Part shown: piece by piece, positions 8,823 to 16,892 of the stretch
Layout: each line of letters begins with the position of its first letter
How positions within the stretch are numbered: the first letter of the stretch is position 1
Origin: Aldehydirespirator sp965261105
GTDB lineage: Bacteria; Actinomycetota; Acidimicrobiia; Acidimicrobiales; Aldehydirespiratoraceae
Assembly (NCBI GenBank): GCA_965261105.1
Contig: CBDHCM010000006.1
Location: 1,240,001-1,304,000, forward strand
Reading direction: 5' to 3'
Length of the DNA stretch: 64,000 nucleotides
The notes under the pieces: model-generated
Told to the model about the DNA's origin: nothing
Databases searched by the model: none
What the model saw: only the letters and a program-made list of their open reading frames with translations
Translations under genes and position numbers: made by a program

Positions 8823-9005
8823 CGGATCGGTGAACGCCCCGTGGCGCCAATTCTTGTCTCCCGCTCTTGTTCGCTGCGCTCACTGGCCGCTCGGGCCACG
8901 GCCCACCAAATAAACGGATCGGCGAACGCCCCGTGGCGCCAAGTTTTGTCTCCCGCTCTTGTTCGCTGCGCTCACTGGCCGCTCGGGCCACGGCCCACCA
9001 AATAA
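8823..9005. repeat. 92-bp tandem repeat containing box A of the dispersed element
   Basis: Two 92-bp units occupy 8823-8914 and 8915 to about 9005 and differ at only a few bases. Each contains the same block starting CCCGCTCTTGTTCGCTGCGC at 8860 and 8952, followed by CCGCTCGGGCCACGGCC. That block recurs at 9.1, 16.8 and 38.6 kb. There is no coding potential, and the units sit in the 423-bp gap between birA and the LCP gene. From about 9005 to 9095 there is only a short, less GC-rich spacer. Confidence 0.9.
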
Positions 9006-9095
9006 GTAGAGAAACGCGTCATATAGGAGCAAAACCCTTCAGATTTGAGGCGAGCTTGACATAGGGCTACTCGCGGGCCGCTCGGGCCCTTGTTC

Positions 9096-9192
9096 CCCGC
9101 TCACCTTCGCTGCGCTCGCGGGCCGCTCGGGCCCGGGTCTCGCTCATCGCCTTGCGGAGTCTTCCTCAACTGCGGCCTTCCCGCTCGGCCTC
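9096..9192 (+). repeat. Dispersed ~97-bp intergenic element, copy 1 (diverged)
   Basis: Box A here reads CCCGCTCACCTTCGCTGCGC and continues to CCGCTCGGGCCC. CGCTCATCGCC follows, then a variable middle, then box B CCGCTCGGCCTC at 9181-9192. The same order and overall length are found at 16729-16826 (reverse orientation) and 38600-38696. It lies upstream of the LCP gene. Its function is unknown. It looks like a REP- or MITE-like non-autonomous repeat. Confidence 0.7.
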
Positions 9193-9237
9193 TGAGCTCC
9201 CCTTGGGCTCCATACACGGCCGGTACGCTTGCCCGCC

Positions 9238-10887
9238 GTGACCGACGGACGCGAGGTGGTGCTGCGGCGCACTTGGCCGCAGCGCCTCGTGGCGGTCGCG
9301 TGCCTGGCGGTGATCGTCTCGGCGGTGAGGCTCGCGGAGTTGGCCGAGCACGTCGAAGAGGTCTGGAGAGAGGTCGACCGGGTCGTGATCGTCGACACGG
9401 GCCAGTACGGCCACCAACTGCTGCGCACCGACACTGAGCCGGGCGAGCCCGTCAATTTCCTGATCGTCGGAACCGACAGCGCTCTCGGACTCGATCCCGA
9501 CGACCCCGTGATGAGCGGCCGTGTGGTCGACCCGAGCGGCAGAAGCCTGGCGGACACGATCATGCTGGTGCGCCTCGATCCGGTGTCGGGGTCGGCATGG
9601 GTGCTGTCGATCCCGCGGGACCTGTGGGCCGAGATCCCTGGCGCGCAGGACAACCGGATCACCTCCGCGCTGTACATCGGCGGCGCTGAGTTGCTCGTCG
9701 CCACGGTGACATCGATGTTCGCCGTCGAGATCAACCACTATGTAGAGGTCAATCTGGCCGGATTCCGGGAGGTCGTCGACGCGCTGGGTGGGGTTCCTGT
9801 GTGGTTCGAGAACCCGGTGCGCGACACCAGGCTGGGATTCAGCATCTCCGAGCCCGGCTGCCATGTCCTCAACGGCGAGCGGGCCCTGCACTACGTCCGC
9901 AGCCGCCGATACACCGAGCAGATCGACGGCCGCTGGAGGATCACCGGCGGGGACGACTTCAGCCGCATCGAGCGCCAGCAGGACTTCCTGGTGCTCGCCC
10001 TCGATCGGGCCATCAACCGGGGGGCCCGCAATCCGTCCACCATGGTGGAGCTCCTCGACGCCGTCGCCCCGAGCCTGACACTCGATCAGGATCTCACCCT
10101 CGCGGAGCTCATCGCATTGGGGGAGGCGTTCGCGGACTTCAATCCCGAGAACCTGCAACGTCAACGGCTCGAGGTGTACACCGTGTGGTGGCCCGACGGT
10201 GCCTACAAGGGCGAGGCTGCGCACAGGGGGGCGAACGAGCCGCTGCTGGAGGTCTTCCGGGGCGTGGCCGACTCGGTGAGGCCCTCGGAGGTGTCGCTGA
10301 CCATCGCCGGGTTCCATGACATCTACCGCGACGACGCCGCCACAAGGCTCGCCGGCGAGGGCTTCGACGTCCTGGACTCGGTGGCGTCTCCCGACATCCC
10401 CGAGACCGTCGTGCTGCACGGCCCCGAAGACCGGGCCGAGGCCATGACCGTGGCCCGGTACCTGGATCCCGTGCCCTACGTCGTCGAGGACGAGCGAGTC
10501 GACGGCGTGGTGGCGGTGCTGGGCTCCGACTATGGCGGGGTTCTGTTCGTGTTCCAGGAGTCCATGGCCGAGGTGCGCGCCCAGGTGCGGGCCCGGGGCC
10601 TGCCGCCGCTATTGCCCGACCCGGGCTCCGGGTTCGCGCCGGTGGCGGCCGGTGGCGGTGACGCGCTCGCGCCGGTGGCGGCGGGTGGCGGTGACGCGCT
10701 CGCGCCGGTGGCGGCCGGTGGCGGTGACGCGCTCGCGCCGGTGGCGGCCGGTGGCGGCGCCTCCCTGTCGCCGGCGCCGGCCGGTGCGAGCAATGCCGTC
10801 GCCGCGCTGGCCGCGCAGATGTCGGATCCTGACTCTGGTCCGCCGGTGATCCAGGGCCGCCCGCCGGAGGGCGAGTCGTGCAGTTGA
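9238..10887 (+). CDS. LytR-CpsA-Psr (LCP) family wall-polymer ligase
   Basis: LCP proteins transfer lipid-linked polysaccharides onto peptidoglycan at the outer face of the membrane. The protein has one N-terminal membrane helix (RLVAVACLAVIVSAVRLAE) and then the LCP core. NFLIVGTDSA, SLADTIMLVRLDP, VLSIPRDLWAEIPG and the Arg-rich RALHYVRSRRYTE carry the expected conserved Arg and Asp residues. A second domain and a repeat-built tail (residues about 467-512) follow. GTG 9238 is chosen over an earlier TTG at 9229. It heads an envelope-sugar cluster with ugd and several glycosyltransferases. Its likely cargo is the polymer they build. Confidence 0.88.
   Translation: MTDGREVVLRRTWPQRLVAVACLAVIVSAVRLAELAEHVEEVWREVDRVVIVDTGQYGHQLLRTDTEPGEPVNFLIVGTDSALGLDPDDPVMSGRVVDPSGRSLADTIMLVRLDPVSGSAWVLSIPRDLWAEIPGAQDNRITSALYIGGAELLVATVTSMFAVEINHYVEVNLAGFREVVDALGGVPVWFENPVRDTRLGFSISEPGCHVLNGERALHYVRSRRYTEQIDGRWRITGGDDFSRIERQQDFLVLALDRAINRGARNPSTMVELLDAVAPSLTLDQDLTLAELIALGEAFADFNPENLQRQRLEVYTVWWPDGAYKGEAAHRGANEPLLEVFRGVADSVRPSEVSLTIAGFHDIYRDDAATRLAGEGFDVLDSVASPDIPETVVLHGPEDRAEAMTVARYLDPVPYVVEDERVDGVVAVLGSDYGGVLFVFQESMAEVRAQVRARGLPPLLPDPGSGFAPVAAGGGDALAPVAAGGGDALAPVAAGGGDALAPVAAGGGASLSPAPAGASNAVAALAAQMSDPDSGPPVIQGRPPEGESCS
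10636..10767 (+). repeat. 33-bp in-frame tandem repeat in the LCP gene, four copies
   Basis: Four consecutive 33-bp units at 10636, 10669, 10702 and 10735 encode the 11-residue unit APVAAGGGDAL; the last is degenerate. The resulting tail is rich in Ala, Gly, Pro and Val and probably disordered. The near-identity of the units at DNA level shows that the expansion is recent. The same process appears in the tail of the sugar reductase at 29.3 kb. Confidence 0.95.
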
Positions 10888-10903
10888 GGGGGATGACCCG
10901 CTG

Positions 10904-12223
10904 ATGCCCTCAGACGCCGCCGACCGGCCCGCCATGCCCGCGGTGGTGGCCGTCGTCGGGGCCGGGTACGTGGGTCTGACCACCGCGGCGTGCCTGTCCC
11001 GGCTCGGTCACCGGGTGATCTGCACCGACATCGACGAAGCGAGAGTCTCCGGGCTGCAGAGGGGCGAGATCCCGATCCGCGAGCCCGGACTGGCCGAGCT
11101 GGTCAGAGCCGGGCTGGACGCCGATCGGCTCTCGTTCGTTCGGGGCTCCGCGGCGGCCGCGGCCCGCGCCGACTTCGTCTACCTGTGCGTGCCTACGCCG
11201 GCGGGGGCCCGAGGCGGCACCGACCTCAGCTATCTGGAGGCCGCGGCCTCGGAGATAGGTCCGAGCCTGGCGCCGGGAGCGGTGGTGGTGAACAAGTCCA
11301 CCGCGCCGGCGGGCACCACCGGGATGCTGCAGCACGCTCTGGGGCGCGACGACGTTGCGGTGGCCTCCAATCCCGAGTTCCTGCGCCAGGGGTCGGCCGT
11401 GCACGATTTCCTCAATCCCGACCGGGTGGTGGTGGGCGCGGCCGACGCCTCGGTTGCGGAGCGGGTGGCCGGCCTGTACGCGGGCCTCAGCGCGCCGGTG
11501 CTCATCACCGACCCTGCCTCCGCGGAGACCATGAAGTACGCGGCCAACGCGTTCTTGGCCACCAAGCTGTCGTTCACCAACGCCGTCGCGGCGTTGTGCG
11601 AGGCGGTCGGGGCCGACGTGAACGATGTGCTGGCGGGCATGGGCTATGACCCGCGCATCGGCCGCGACTACCTCAGGCCCGGTCCGGGCTGGGGCGGATC
11701 GTGCCTGCCCAAGGACACGAGGGCTCTGATCGACGCGGCCTCCGCGGCCGGCTACGACTTCGCGCTGCTGCGCAGCGTGGTGGCGGCCAACGACGCGCAG
11801 CTCGCCCGGATCGTCGACAAGGTCGCGTGCCGGGTGACCCTCGATGGTGCCCGGATCGCCCTGCTCGGGCTGGCCTTCAAGGCCGGCACCGACGACACGC
11901 GCGACTCGCCGGCCCTGGAGATCGCCCGTCGCCTCACTGCCGCCGGGGCGGTGGTGCAGGCGTACGATCCCGCAGTGCCCGCCAGCGCGGCCGCCGAGGA
12001 GATCGGCATCGTGGCGATGAGCGACGCCTACGCGGCCTGCCAGGGTGCCGCCGCGCTGGTGGTGGCCACCGAGTGGGACGAGTTCCGGCAACTCGACTTC
12101 GACCGGATCTCACAGGTCATGGCTCAGCACCACGTGGTGGACGCCCGCAACATGCTGGATCCGGCCGCGCTGGAGCGCCTCGGCTTCACCTACAGCGGGC
12201 TCGGTCTGCGAGGCAGCAGCTGA
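10904..12223 (+). CDS. ugd: UDP-glucose 6-dehydrogenase
   Basis: This 439-residue NAD-dependent enzyme oxidises UDP-glucose to UDP-glucuronate in the cytoplasm, supplying acidic sugar for envelope polysaccharides. The N-terminal Rossmann motif is VVGAGYVGLTTAACLSRLGH (about residues 12-31). VASNPEFLRQGSAVHDF is near residue 155, and the active-site Cys lies in GWGGSCLPKDTRAL near residue 265. The C-terminal UDP-binding domain has LGLAFKAGTDDTRDSPA. A GDP-mannose dehydrogenase cannot be fully excluded, but the motifs fit Ugd. It starts 16 bp after the LCP gene. Its last bases are part of a 74-bp perfect repeat. Confidence 0.9.
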   Translation: MPSDAADRPAMPAVVAVVGAGYVGLTTAACLSRLGHRVICTDIDEARVSGLQRGEIPIREPGLAELVRAGLDADRLSFVRGSAAAAARADFVYLCVPTPAGARGGTDLSYLEAAASEIGPSLAPGAVVVNKSTAPAGTTGMLQHALGRDDVAVASNPEFLRQGSAVHDFLNPDRVVVGAADASVAERVAGLYAGLSAPVLITDPASAETMKYAANAFLATKLSFTNAVAALCEAVGADVNDVLAGMGYDPRIGRDYLRPGPGWGGSCLPKDTRALIDAASAAGYDFALLRSVVAANDAQLARIVDKVACRVTLDGARIALLGLAFKAGTDDTRDSPALEIARRLTAAGAVVQAYDPAVPASAAAEEIGIVAMSDAYAACQGAAALVVATEWDEFRQLDFDRISQVMAQHHVVDARNMLDPAALERLGFTYSGLGLRGSS

Positions 12224-12406
12224 CATCGCGGGTGGCCGCGGGTCCGTTGCCACCGTGGAAGACTCGGCGGCGTGCTTCGCGTGGCCGCGGGTCCGTTGCC
12301 ACCGTGGATCACCGGGTCGCGTTGCATGTCGGCAGCTGACATCGCGGGTGGCCGCGGGTCCGTTGCCACCGTGGAAGACTCGGCGGCGTGCTTCGCGTGG
12401 CCGCGG
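12217..12406 (+). repeat. Duplicated gene junction: 74-bp perfect repeat copying the next gene's start
   Basis: A 74-bp sequence at 12217-12290 recurs perfectly at 12333-12406, 116 bp apart. It starts CAGCTGACATCGCGGGTGGC and ends with GTGCTTCGCGTGGCCGCGG, which contains the start codon of the next glycosyltransferase gene. The first copy therefore holds a decoy GTG at 12272 encoding the same opening residues (MLRVAA), in a different frame from the real start at 12388. A shorter internal unit beginning GTGGCCGCGGGTCCGTTGCC appears three times in the region. Confidence 0.9.
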
Positions 12407-13482
12407 TCGTGGAACAGTGCTGGCACCGGGTGCCGGGCGGCACCGCGGTGGCCGCGGCCCGCACCTTGGACGCTCTGGCTGCCCGCGGCGACGTGGACCT
12501 GGTGGGCATTGCGGCCCGCCACCGCGAGCCGCCCGCCGACGGGCTCGGCCCGTCGATTCCGATCCGGCACTCTTGGCTGCCCCGGCGGGCGCTCTATGAC
12601 TCCTGGCACCGCTTGGGTGCGCCGGGGGTCGAACGGCTGGTGGGGAAGGTGGACGTGGTTCATGCCACCGGGGGAGCGGTGCCTCCGGCGGGGCGGGCCC
12701 GGCTGGTCGCCACGATCAACGACCTCGCGTTCCTGCGCCGTCCGGAGTGGTTCACCCGCCGGGGCGTGCGCTTCGCGACCCGGGGGTTCGAGCTGGCCCG
12801 GGCTCGCGCCGAGGTGGTGATAGCGCCGTCGCAAGCAACCGCGGCTGAACTCGCCGGCAACGGCGTCGAGCCGGAGCGGATCCGGGTGGCGCCCCTTGCG
12901 GTGGCCCCGGCCGCGCCCGACGCTGCGGAGGTCGACGCGGTCCGGGTCCGCCATCGTCTGCCGGAGGTCTTCGCGCTGTGGGTTGGCACTGCCGAGCCCC
13001 GCAAGAACCTCGCCGGCCTGCTGCGGGCCGCGGCGCGCACCGCCACCGGCGTGCCGCTGGTGCTGGCAGGCCCCGACGGCTGGGGACTCGACGCGCAGAA
13101 GCTGGCCGCCGAGGCCGCCTGTGACGTGATGCGCCTGGGCTTCGTGCCCCAGCGGGAGCTGCCCGCGCTGTACGCGGCGGCCCGGGTGTTCGTGTACCCG
13201 AGTCTGATGGAGGGCTTCGGCCTGCCCGTGCTGGAGGCCATGGCTCAGGGCACACCGGTTGTGACCAGTTCTGGGACCGCCACCGAGGAGGTCTGCGGTG
13301 ATCCGGCCTCGGTCGTGGACCCGACCGACGTCGAGGCGCTGGCCGCTGCCATCGACGCGGTGGTGGACGATGACGCCGAGCACGATCGCCGATCGGTCGC
13401 GGCCCGCCGCCGAGCGTCCCAGTTCAGCTGGGAGGCGACCGCTCTTCATGTCCGCGCCGCCTACGAGGGGGCTTGCAGTTGA
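12388..13482 (+). CDS. Glycosyltransferase family 4
   Basis: This 364-residue GT-B enzyme of the GT4 family begins at GTG 12388 (MLRVAAVVEQCWHRVPGG). It shows DVVHATGGAVPP and the central VAPSQATAAEL-type acceptor region. The donor half contains WVGTAEPRKNLAGLLRAA near residue 193 and the signature VYPSLMEGFGLPVLEAMAQGTP near residue 270. It is the first of three consecutive GT4 genes that probably add successive sugars to one repeat unit. Its start lies within a duplicated junction segment, and its stop lies in another (13471-13579). Confidence 0.85.
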   Translation: MLRVAAVVEQCWHRVPGGTAVAAARTLDALAARGDVDLVGIAARHREPPADGLGPSIPIRHSWLPRRALYDSWHRLGAPGVERLVGKVDVVHATGGAVPPAGRARLVATINDLAFLRRPEWFTRRGVRFATRGFELARARAEVVIAPSQATAAELAGNGVEPERIRVAPLAVAPAAPDAAEVDAVRVRHRLPEVFALWVGTAEPRKNLAGLLRAAARTATGVPLVLAGPDGWGLDAQKLAAEAACDVMRLGFVPQRELPALYAAARVFVYPSLMEGFGLPVLEAMAQGTPVVTSSGTATEEVCGDPASVVDPTDVEALAAAIDAVVDDDAEHDRRSVAARRRASQFSWEATALHVRAAYEGACS

Positions 13483-13579
13483 GGAGGGCGCAGTGAGTCG
13501 GCTGCGGGGACGGGTGCGCGTTCGATGAGTTGGCGTCGATCGCTTGCAGTTGGGGAGGGCGCAGTGAGTCGGCTGCGGG
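13471..13579 (+). repeat. Duplicated gene junction: 38-bp repeat copying a stop/start region
   Basis: A 38-bp segment starting GCTTGCAGTTG occurs at 13471-13508 and again at 13542-13579, with one difference. TGAGG in the first copy is the stop codon of the upstream gene; the second copy reads TGGGG. Both copies carry the Shine-Dalgarno GGAGGG-like sequence and GTGAGTCGGCTGCGG. The first GTG (13493) opens a micro-ORF of 11 residues (VSRLRGRVRVR) ending at 13528. The second GTG (13564) is the real start of the next glycosyltransferase, which begins with the same five residues. Confidence 0.9.
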
Positions 13580-14688
13580 TGCTGGCCAACCTCTGCTCGA
13601 TGGTGCCCGGACAGGTTGGCGGCAGCGAGGTGTACGCGGCCCGGCTGCTGGCCGCGGTCGCATCGATGCCCGGTCTGCGTGACGGTGCGGTGGAGCTGGA
13701 GCTGGCGTCCATGGCCGGTGTGCGCTCCGCCCACCCCGAGCTGGCCCGGCTGGCATTGCACGAAGCCCGCTGGAGGGGCAACAGCCGCGTGCGGCGGGCC
13801 GCGGTCGAGTCGACGTGGCTGGCCCGCCGCTCGGCCGGCTTCGACTTGGTGCATCACTTCGGCGGCCGGCTGCCTGCCCGCCGGGCGGGGCTCCCGATCC
13901 TCACGGTCCACGACATCCAGCCGCTGGACCTTCCCTCCAATTTCTCTGCGACCAAGCGCGGCTATCTGGGGTGGGCCCTGCCCCGCAGTGTGCGAGCCGC
14001 CGCTCTAGTGACCGTGCCGTCGCAGTGGGTGGCCGACCGGCTGGCCGACCGGCTGGCGGTGCCGCCCGAACGCGTACGCGTGGTTCCGCCCACCTACCGC
14101 GACTGGACTCCCCCGGCCGGGCCGGCGCTGTTGGACGGGCAGCCATTCGTGCTCTACCCGGCGGCCACGTACCCCCACAAGAACCATGCGGCGCTCATCG
14201 CGGCCCACGCCGCGGTGCGGGCCCGTCACGGCGACACCCTGCTGGTGCTCACCGGGGCCGCGGGCCGAGCCCACGCCGAGGTGGCCGAGCAGGCGGCTCG
14301 CACCCCCGGCGTCGTGCATCTGGGCTGGGTGGACGATGGCCGGCTGGCCTCGCTGATGTCGGCAGCCGTCGCCGTCGCCTTCCCGTCGCGCTACGAGGGC
14401 TTCGGCCTTCCGGTGCTGGAGGCGATGCGGTCGGGCACCCCGGTCATCGCGGCCGACGCGGCCGCGCTGCCGGAGGTGGTGGGCGACGGCGGCACGCTCG
14501 TCGATCCCGACGACGTGGACGGATGGGTCGACGCGCTGGTCGAGGCGCGGTCGGGATCGCCCAGGATCCGCGGGCAGGTGGACCGGGGCCGGGTCCGGGC
14601 CGCCGATTTCGCTCCCGAGCCGGCGGCCGGGCGCCTGCTGGAGGCGTGGCTGGCCGCGGCCGGCCGCTGCGAGGAGCCGCCGCCCTGA
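13564..14688 (+). CDS. Glycosyltransferase family 4
   Basis: This is a 374-residue GT4 enzyme. GTG 13564 (VSRLRVLANLCSMVPG) is taken as the start because it has a Shine-Dalgarno sequence. An earlier in-frame ATG (13525) lies inside the duplicated junction. The protein shows VGGSEVYAARLL, the acceptor region LPILTVHDIQPLDLP, the donor-side YPAATYPHKNHAAL near residue 198 and the signature FPSRYEGFGLPVLEAM near residue 275. It ends in TGATG, overlapping the next gene's start by one base, so the two are translationally coupled. It probably acts on the same growing oligosaccharide as its neighbours. Confidence 0.85.
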   Translation: MSRLRVLANLCSMVPGQVGGSEVYAARLLAAVASMPGLRDGAVELELASMAGVRSAHPELARLALHEARWRGNSRVRRAAVESTWLARRSAGFDLVHHFGGRLPARRAGLPILTVHDIQPLDLPSNFSATKRGYLGWALPRSVRAAALVTVPSQWVADRLADRLAVPPERVRVVPPTYRDWTPPAGPALLDGQPFVLYPAATYPHKNHAALIAAHAAVRARHGDTLLVLTGAAGRAHAEVAEQAARTPGVVHLGWVDDGRLASLMSAAVAVAFPSRYEGFGLPVLEAMRSGTPVIAADAAALPEVVGDGGTLVDPDDVDGWVDALVEARSGSPRIRGQVDRGRVRAADFAPEPAAGRLLEAWLAAAGRCEEPPP

Positions 14689-15920
14689 TGAGGCTGCTGG
14701 TCCTCTGCCCCCACTACGAGCCCGACGTCGCTCCCACCGGCGAGGTCGTGACCGCCATCGTCTCTGAGCTGGCCCGCAGGGGCCACGAGATCCGAGTCGT
14801 AACCTCCCTGCCCTGGTACCGCCGGCACCGCGTGGAGCCCGGCTGGCGGGGGCGGCCGGTGCGCCGCGGCCGCGCCTCGAGCGGCGTCGGCGTCACCAGG
14901 GTCCATCCGTTCCCGACGGCGAGGGGCAGCGTCGCAGCCCGCGCCGGCGGCTTCGCCGGCTTCACCGTGCTGGCCGCCGCGGCCGCGGTTGCCTCCCGGC
15001 CGCGGCCCGACGCAGTGCTGGCCATGTCGCCGCCGATAACTCTCGGCCTGGCCGGCTGGACGGCGGCGCGGCGCTGGCGGGCGCCGTTCGTGTTCAACCT
15101 GCAGGACATATTCCCCGACGCGGCCGTCGACGCCGGGGCCATCCGCGGCAGGCGCCTGATAGCCGCGGCCCGCCGCTTGGAGCGGTTCACCTACGACCGT
15201 GCCGACGCCGTCACCGTGCTGTCGGAGGACATGCGGGCCAACGTCGCGGCCAAACTCGACGCCAAACGGTCCGGAGCGGTGCGGGTGATTCCCAACTTCG
15301 CCGACGCGGTCCGGATCCGCCCCCGCAGCCGCGGCACCCCCTACCGCGCCGAGCACGGGCTGGGAGACCGGACTGTGGTCATGTACGCCGGCAATGTCGG
15401 CTTCTCGCAGCCTCTCGACCTGGTTGTGGACGCGGCCCGCTCATTCCGCCACCGCGACGATGTGGTGTTCGTGGTGAACGGCGACGGCTCGGCCCGCCGG
15501 GCACTGGAGGAGTCGGCGGCCGGCCTGGACAATCTGGTGTTCGTCGGCTATCAGCCGGCCGAGCGCCTCGGCGAGGTGCTGGCCTCGGCCGACATCCATG
15601 TGGTCGTCCTGCGCGAGGGTCTGGCCCGCTCGAGCGTTCCCTCCAAGATCTACTCGATCCTGGCCGCGGGTCGCCCGGTGGTGGCGTCGGTGGACCCGGG
15701 CACGGAGGTGCCCCGCCTGATCGATGAGGCGGGCTGCGGTGTTGGGGTGCCTCCCGGCGACCCCGACGCATTCGGCGCCGCGGTCGCAGCGCTGCTCGAC
15801 GACCCTCGCCGGCGTGAGGCAATGGGGCGGCGGGGCCGGGCCTATGTGGAGGGGTGCATGACTCCGCCGGCGGTCGCGGGAGCCTACGAGGCGCTGTTCG
15901 CCGAGCTGGGCTGTCGCTGA
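14688..15920 (+). CDS. Glycosyltransferase family 4, WbuB-like
   Basis: This 410-residue glycosyltransferase starts MRLLVLCPHYEPDVAPTGEV, the opening typical of WbuB/WcaI-type GT4 enzymes of polysaccharide synthesis. It contains VFNLQDIFPDAAVDAG near residue 138, FTYDRADAVTVLSEDM near residue 167 and the donor-binding region VMYAGNVGFSQPLDLVV near residue 230. It also has VVVLREGLARSSVPSKIYSIL, which replaces the classic EGFG motif as in WbuB homologues. ATG 14688 overlaps the previous stop (TGATG). WbuB-type enzymes are often N-acetylfucosamine transferases, but the substrate here is not determined. Confidence 0.82.
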   Translation: MRLLVLCPHYEPDVAPTGEVVTAIVSELARRGHEIRVVTSLPWYRRHRVEPGWRGRPVRRGRASSGVGVTRVHPFPTARGSVAARAGGFAGFTVLAAAAAVASRPRPDAVLAMSPPITLGLAGWTAARRWRAPFVFNLQDIFPDAAVDAGAIRGRRLIAAARRLERFTYDRADAVTVLSEDMRANVAAKLDAKRSGAVRVIPNFADAVRIRPRSRGTPYRAEHGLGDRTVVMYAGNVGFSQPLDLVVDAARSFRHRDDVVFVVNGDGSARRALEESAAGLDNLVFVGYQPAERLGEVLASADIHVVVLREGLARSSVPSKIYSILAAGRPVVASVDPGTEVPRLIDEAGCGVGVPPGDPDAFGAAVAALLDDPRRREAMGRRGRAYVEGCMTPPAVAGAYEALFAELGCR

Positions 15921-15981
15921 TGCCGTCCCAGCCGCCGCGGGGGCGACTGGGCTCCGGTGTGAGCCGATAGCGTGACGGCCC

Positions 15982-16728
15982 GTGGCCCAGCCGAGTTCTT
16001 CCAAGAAGGTCCAGCGAGCCGCCCGGGCGGCGGCCGCGTCGAAGGGCGCCGGCGAGCGGCGGCAGCTGGGCTTCCCGCTCGTGCTGGCGGCCGTGGTGGT
16101 CCTCGGCGTGGCGCTGGTGGTATTCGCCAGGTCGTCGCGCGCCCCGGCTGAGGCGCCCCGAGTGGGCAACGACCACTGGCATTCGGCATACGCGGTCTAC
16201 GACTGCGATCGGTTTCTGCCCGCCTTCACCAGCGCGGCCGATCCCGACGGGATCCACTCACACCAGGACGGGGTGATCCACATCCACCCGTGGAACAGTT
16301 CCGCCTCGGGAGACGACGCCCGGCTCGACGTGTTCTTCGAGGCCATGGGGGTGAGGATCAGCGACGACGAGATCAGCGGCCCCGGCATCGGTGTGCTCGA
16401 AGCGGGATCGGACTGCAACGGCGAGCCGACCTTGATCCGGGCCGTGCGCTTCACCCGGATCGATCCCGCCGACGCCGACGCCGATGAGCCCGTCAGCGGG
16501 CTCGCCGACATCTACGAGGCGGCCGAGGAATACGCCGACGACTTCAACGACGTCCGCCTGCTGGGCGACCTTGAGGCGTTCACGTTCGCTCGAGTACCTC
16601 TCGGTGCCGAGGTTCCCCCGCCGCCCGAGGCTCGCCTCCAGACGGCCTTCGGGGCATCGGCGGGGAACTTGATCTCCACCGGACCAGAAACCGATCTCGA
16701 CCCGACCGACGCCCCGACCGAGGAATAA
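15982..16728 (+). CDS. Single-pass membrane protein with His-rich exported domain, unknown function
   Basis: This 248-residue protein has a positively charged N-terminus (about 35 residues), one hydrophobic helix (GFPLVLAAVVVLGVALVVFA, about residues 32-51) and an extracytoplasmic domain. That domain holds DHWHSAYAVYDCDRF and GIHSHQDGVIHIHPWN, a cluster of histidines and acidic residues that could bind a metal. It also has two cysteines, in YDCDRF and SDCNGEP. The tail is acidic and Pro-rich. I do not recognise a named family, although similar proteins seem to be conserved in related actinobacteria. The start is GTG 15982. It sits between glycosyltransferase and nucleotide-sugar genes, and a dispersed repeat begins at its stop codon. 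Confidence 0.65.
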   Translation: MAQPSSSKKVQRAARAAAASKGAGERRQLGFPLVLAAVVVLGVALVVFARSSRAPAEAPRVGNDHWHSAYAVYDCDRFLPAFTSAADPDGIHSHQDGVIHIHPWNSSASGDDARLDVFFEAMGVRISDDEISGPGIGVLEAGSDCNGEPTLIRAVRFTRIDPADADADEPVSGLADIYEAAEEYADDFNDVRLLGDLEAFTFARVPLGAEVPPPPEARLQTAFGASAGNLISTGPETDLDPTDAPTEE

Positions 16729-16826
16729 GAGGCCGAGCGGGCAGGGAGCAACCGATGAGCCATCACGCGAGACTTCGATTGAGGCCGTGGCCCGAGCGGC
16801 CCGTGAGCGCAGCGAACAAGAGCGGG
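16729..16826 (-). repeat. Dispersed ~97-bp intergenic element, copy 2 (reverse orientation)
   Basis: Read on the minus strand, box A (CCCGCTCTTGTTCGCTGCGC, continuing to CGGGCCACGGCCTC) occupies 16826-16781. Box B (CCGCTCGGCCTC) occupies 16740-16729. A 40-bp variable middle separates them. It begins immediately after the TAA of the upstream gene. Its length (98 bp) and box order match the copies at 9.1 and 38.6 kb. The following 66 bp up to the nucleotidyltransferase start hold no gene. Confidence 0.8.
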
Positions 16827-16892
16827 AAGCACCGCGCTGCTGAGCGAGGTCGCTGCATCTACCCGCGCTGCCTCTGAAGGCGGGGCGCCGGG

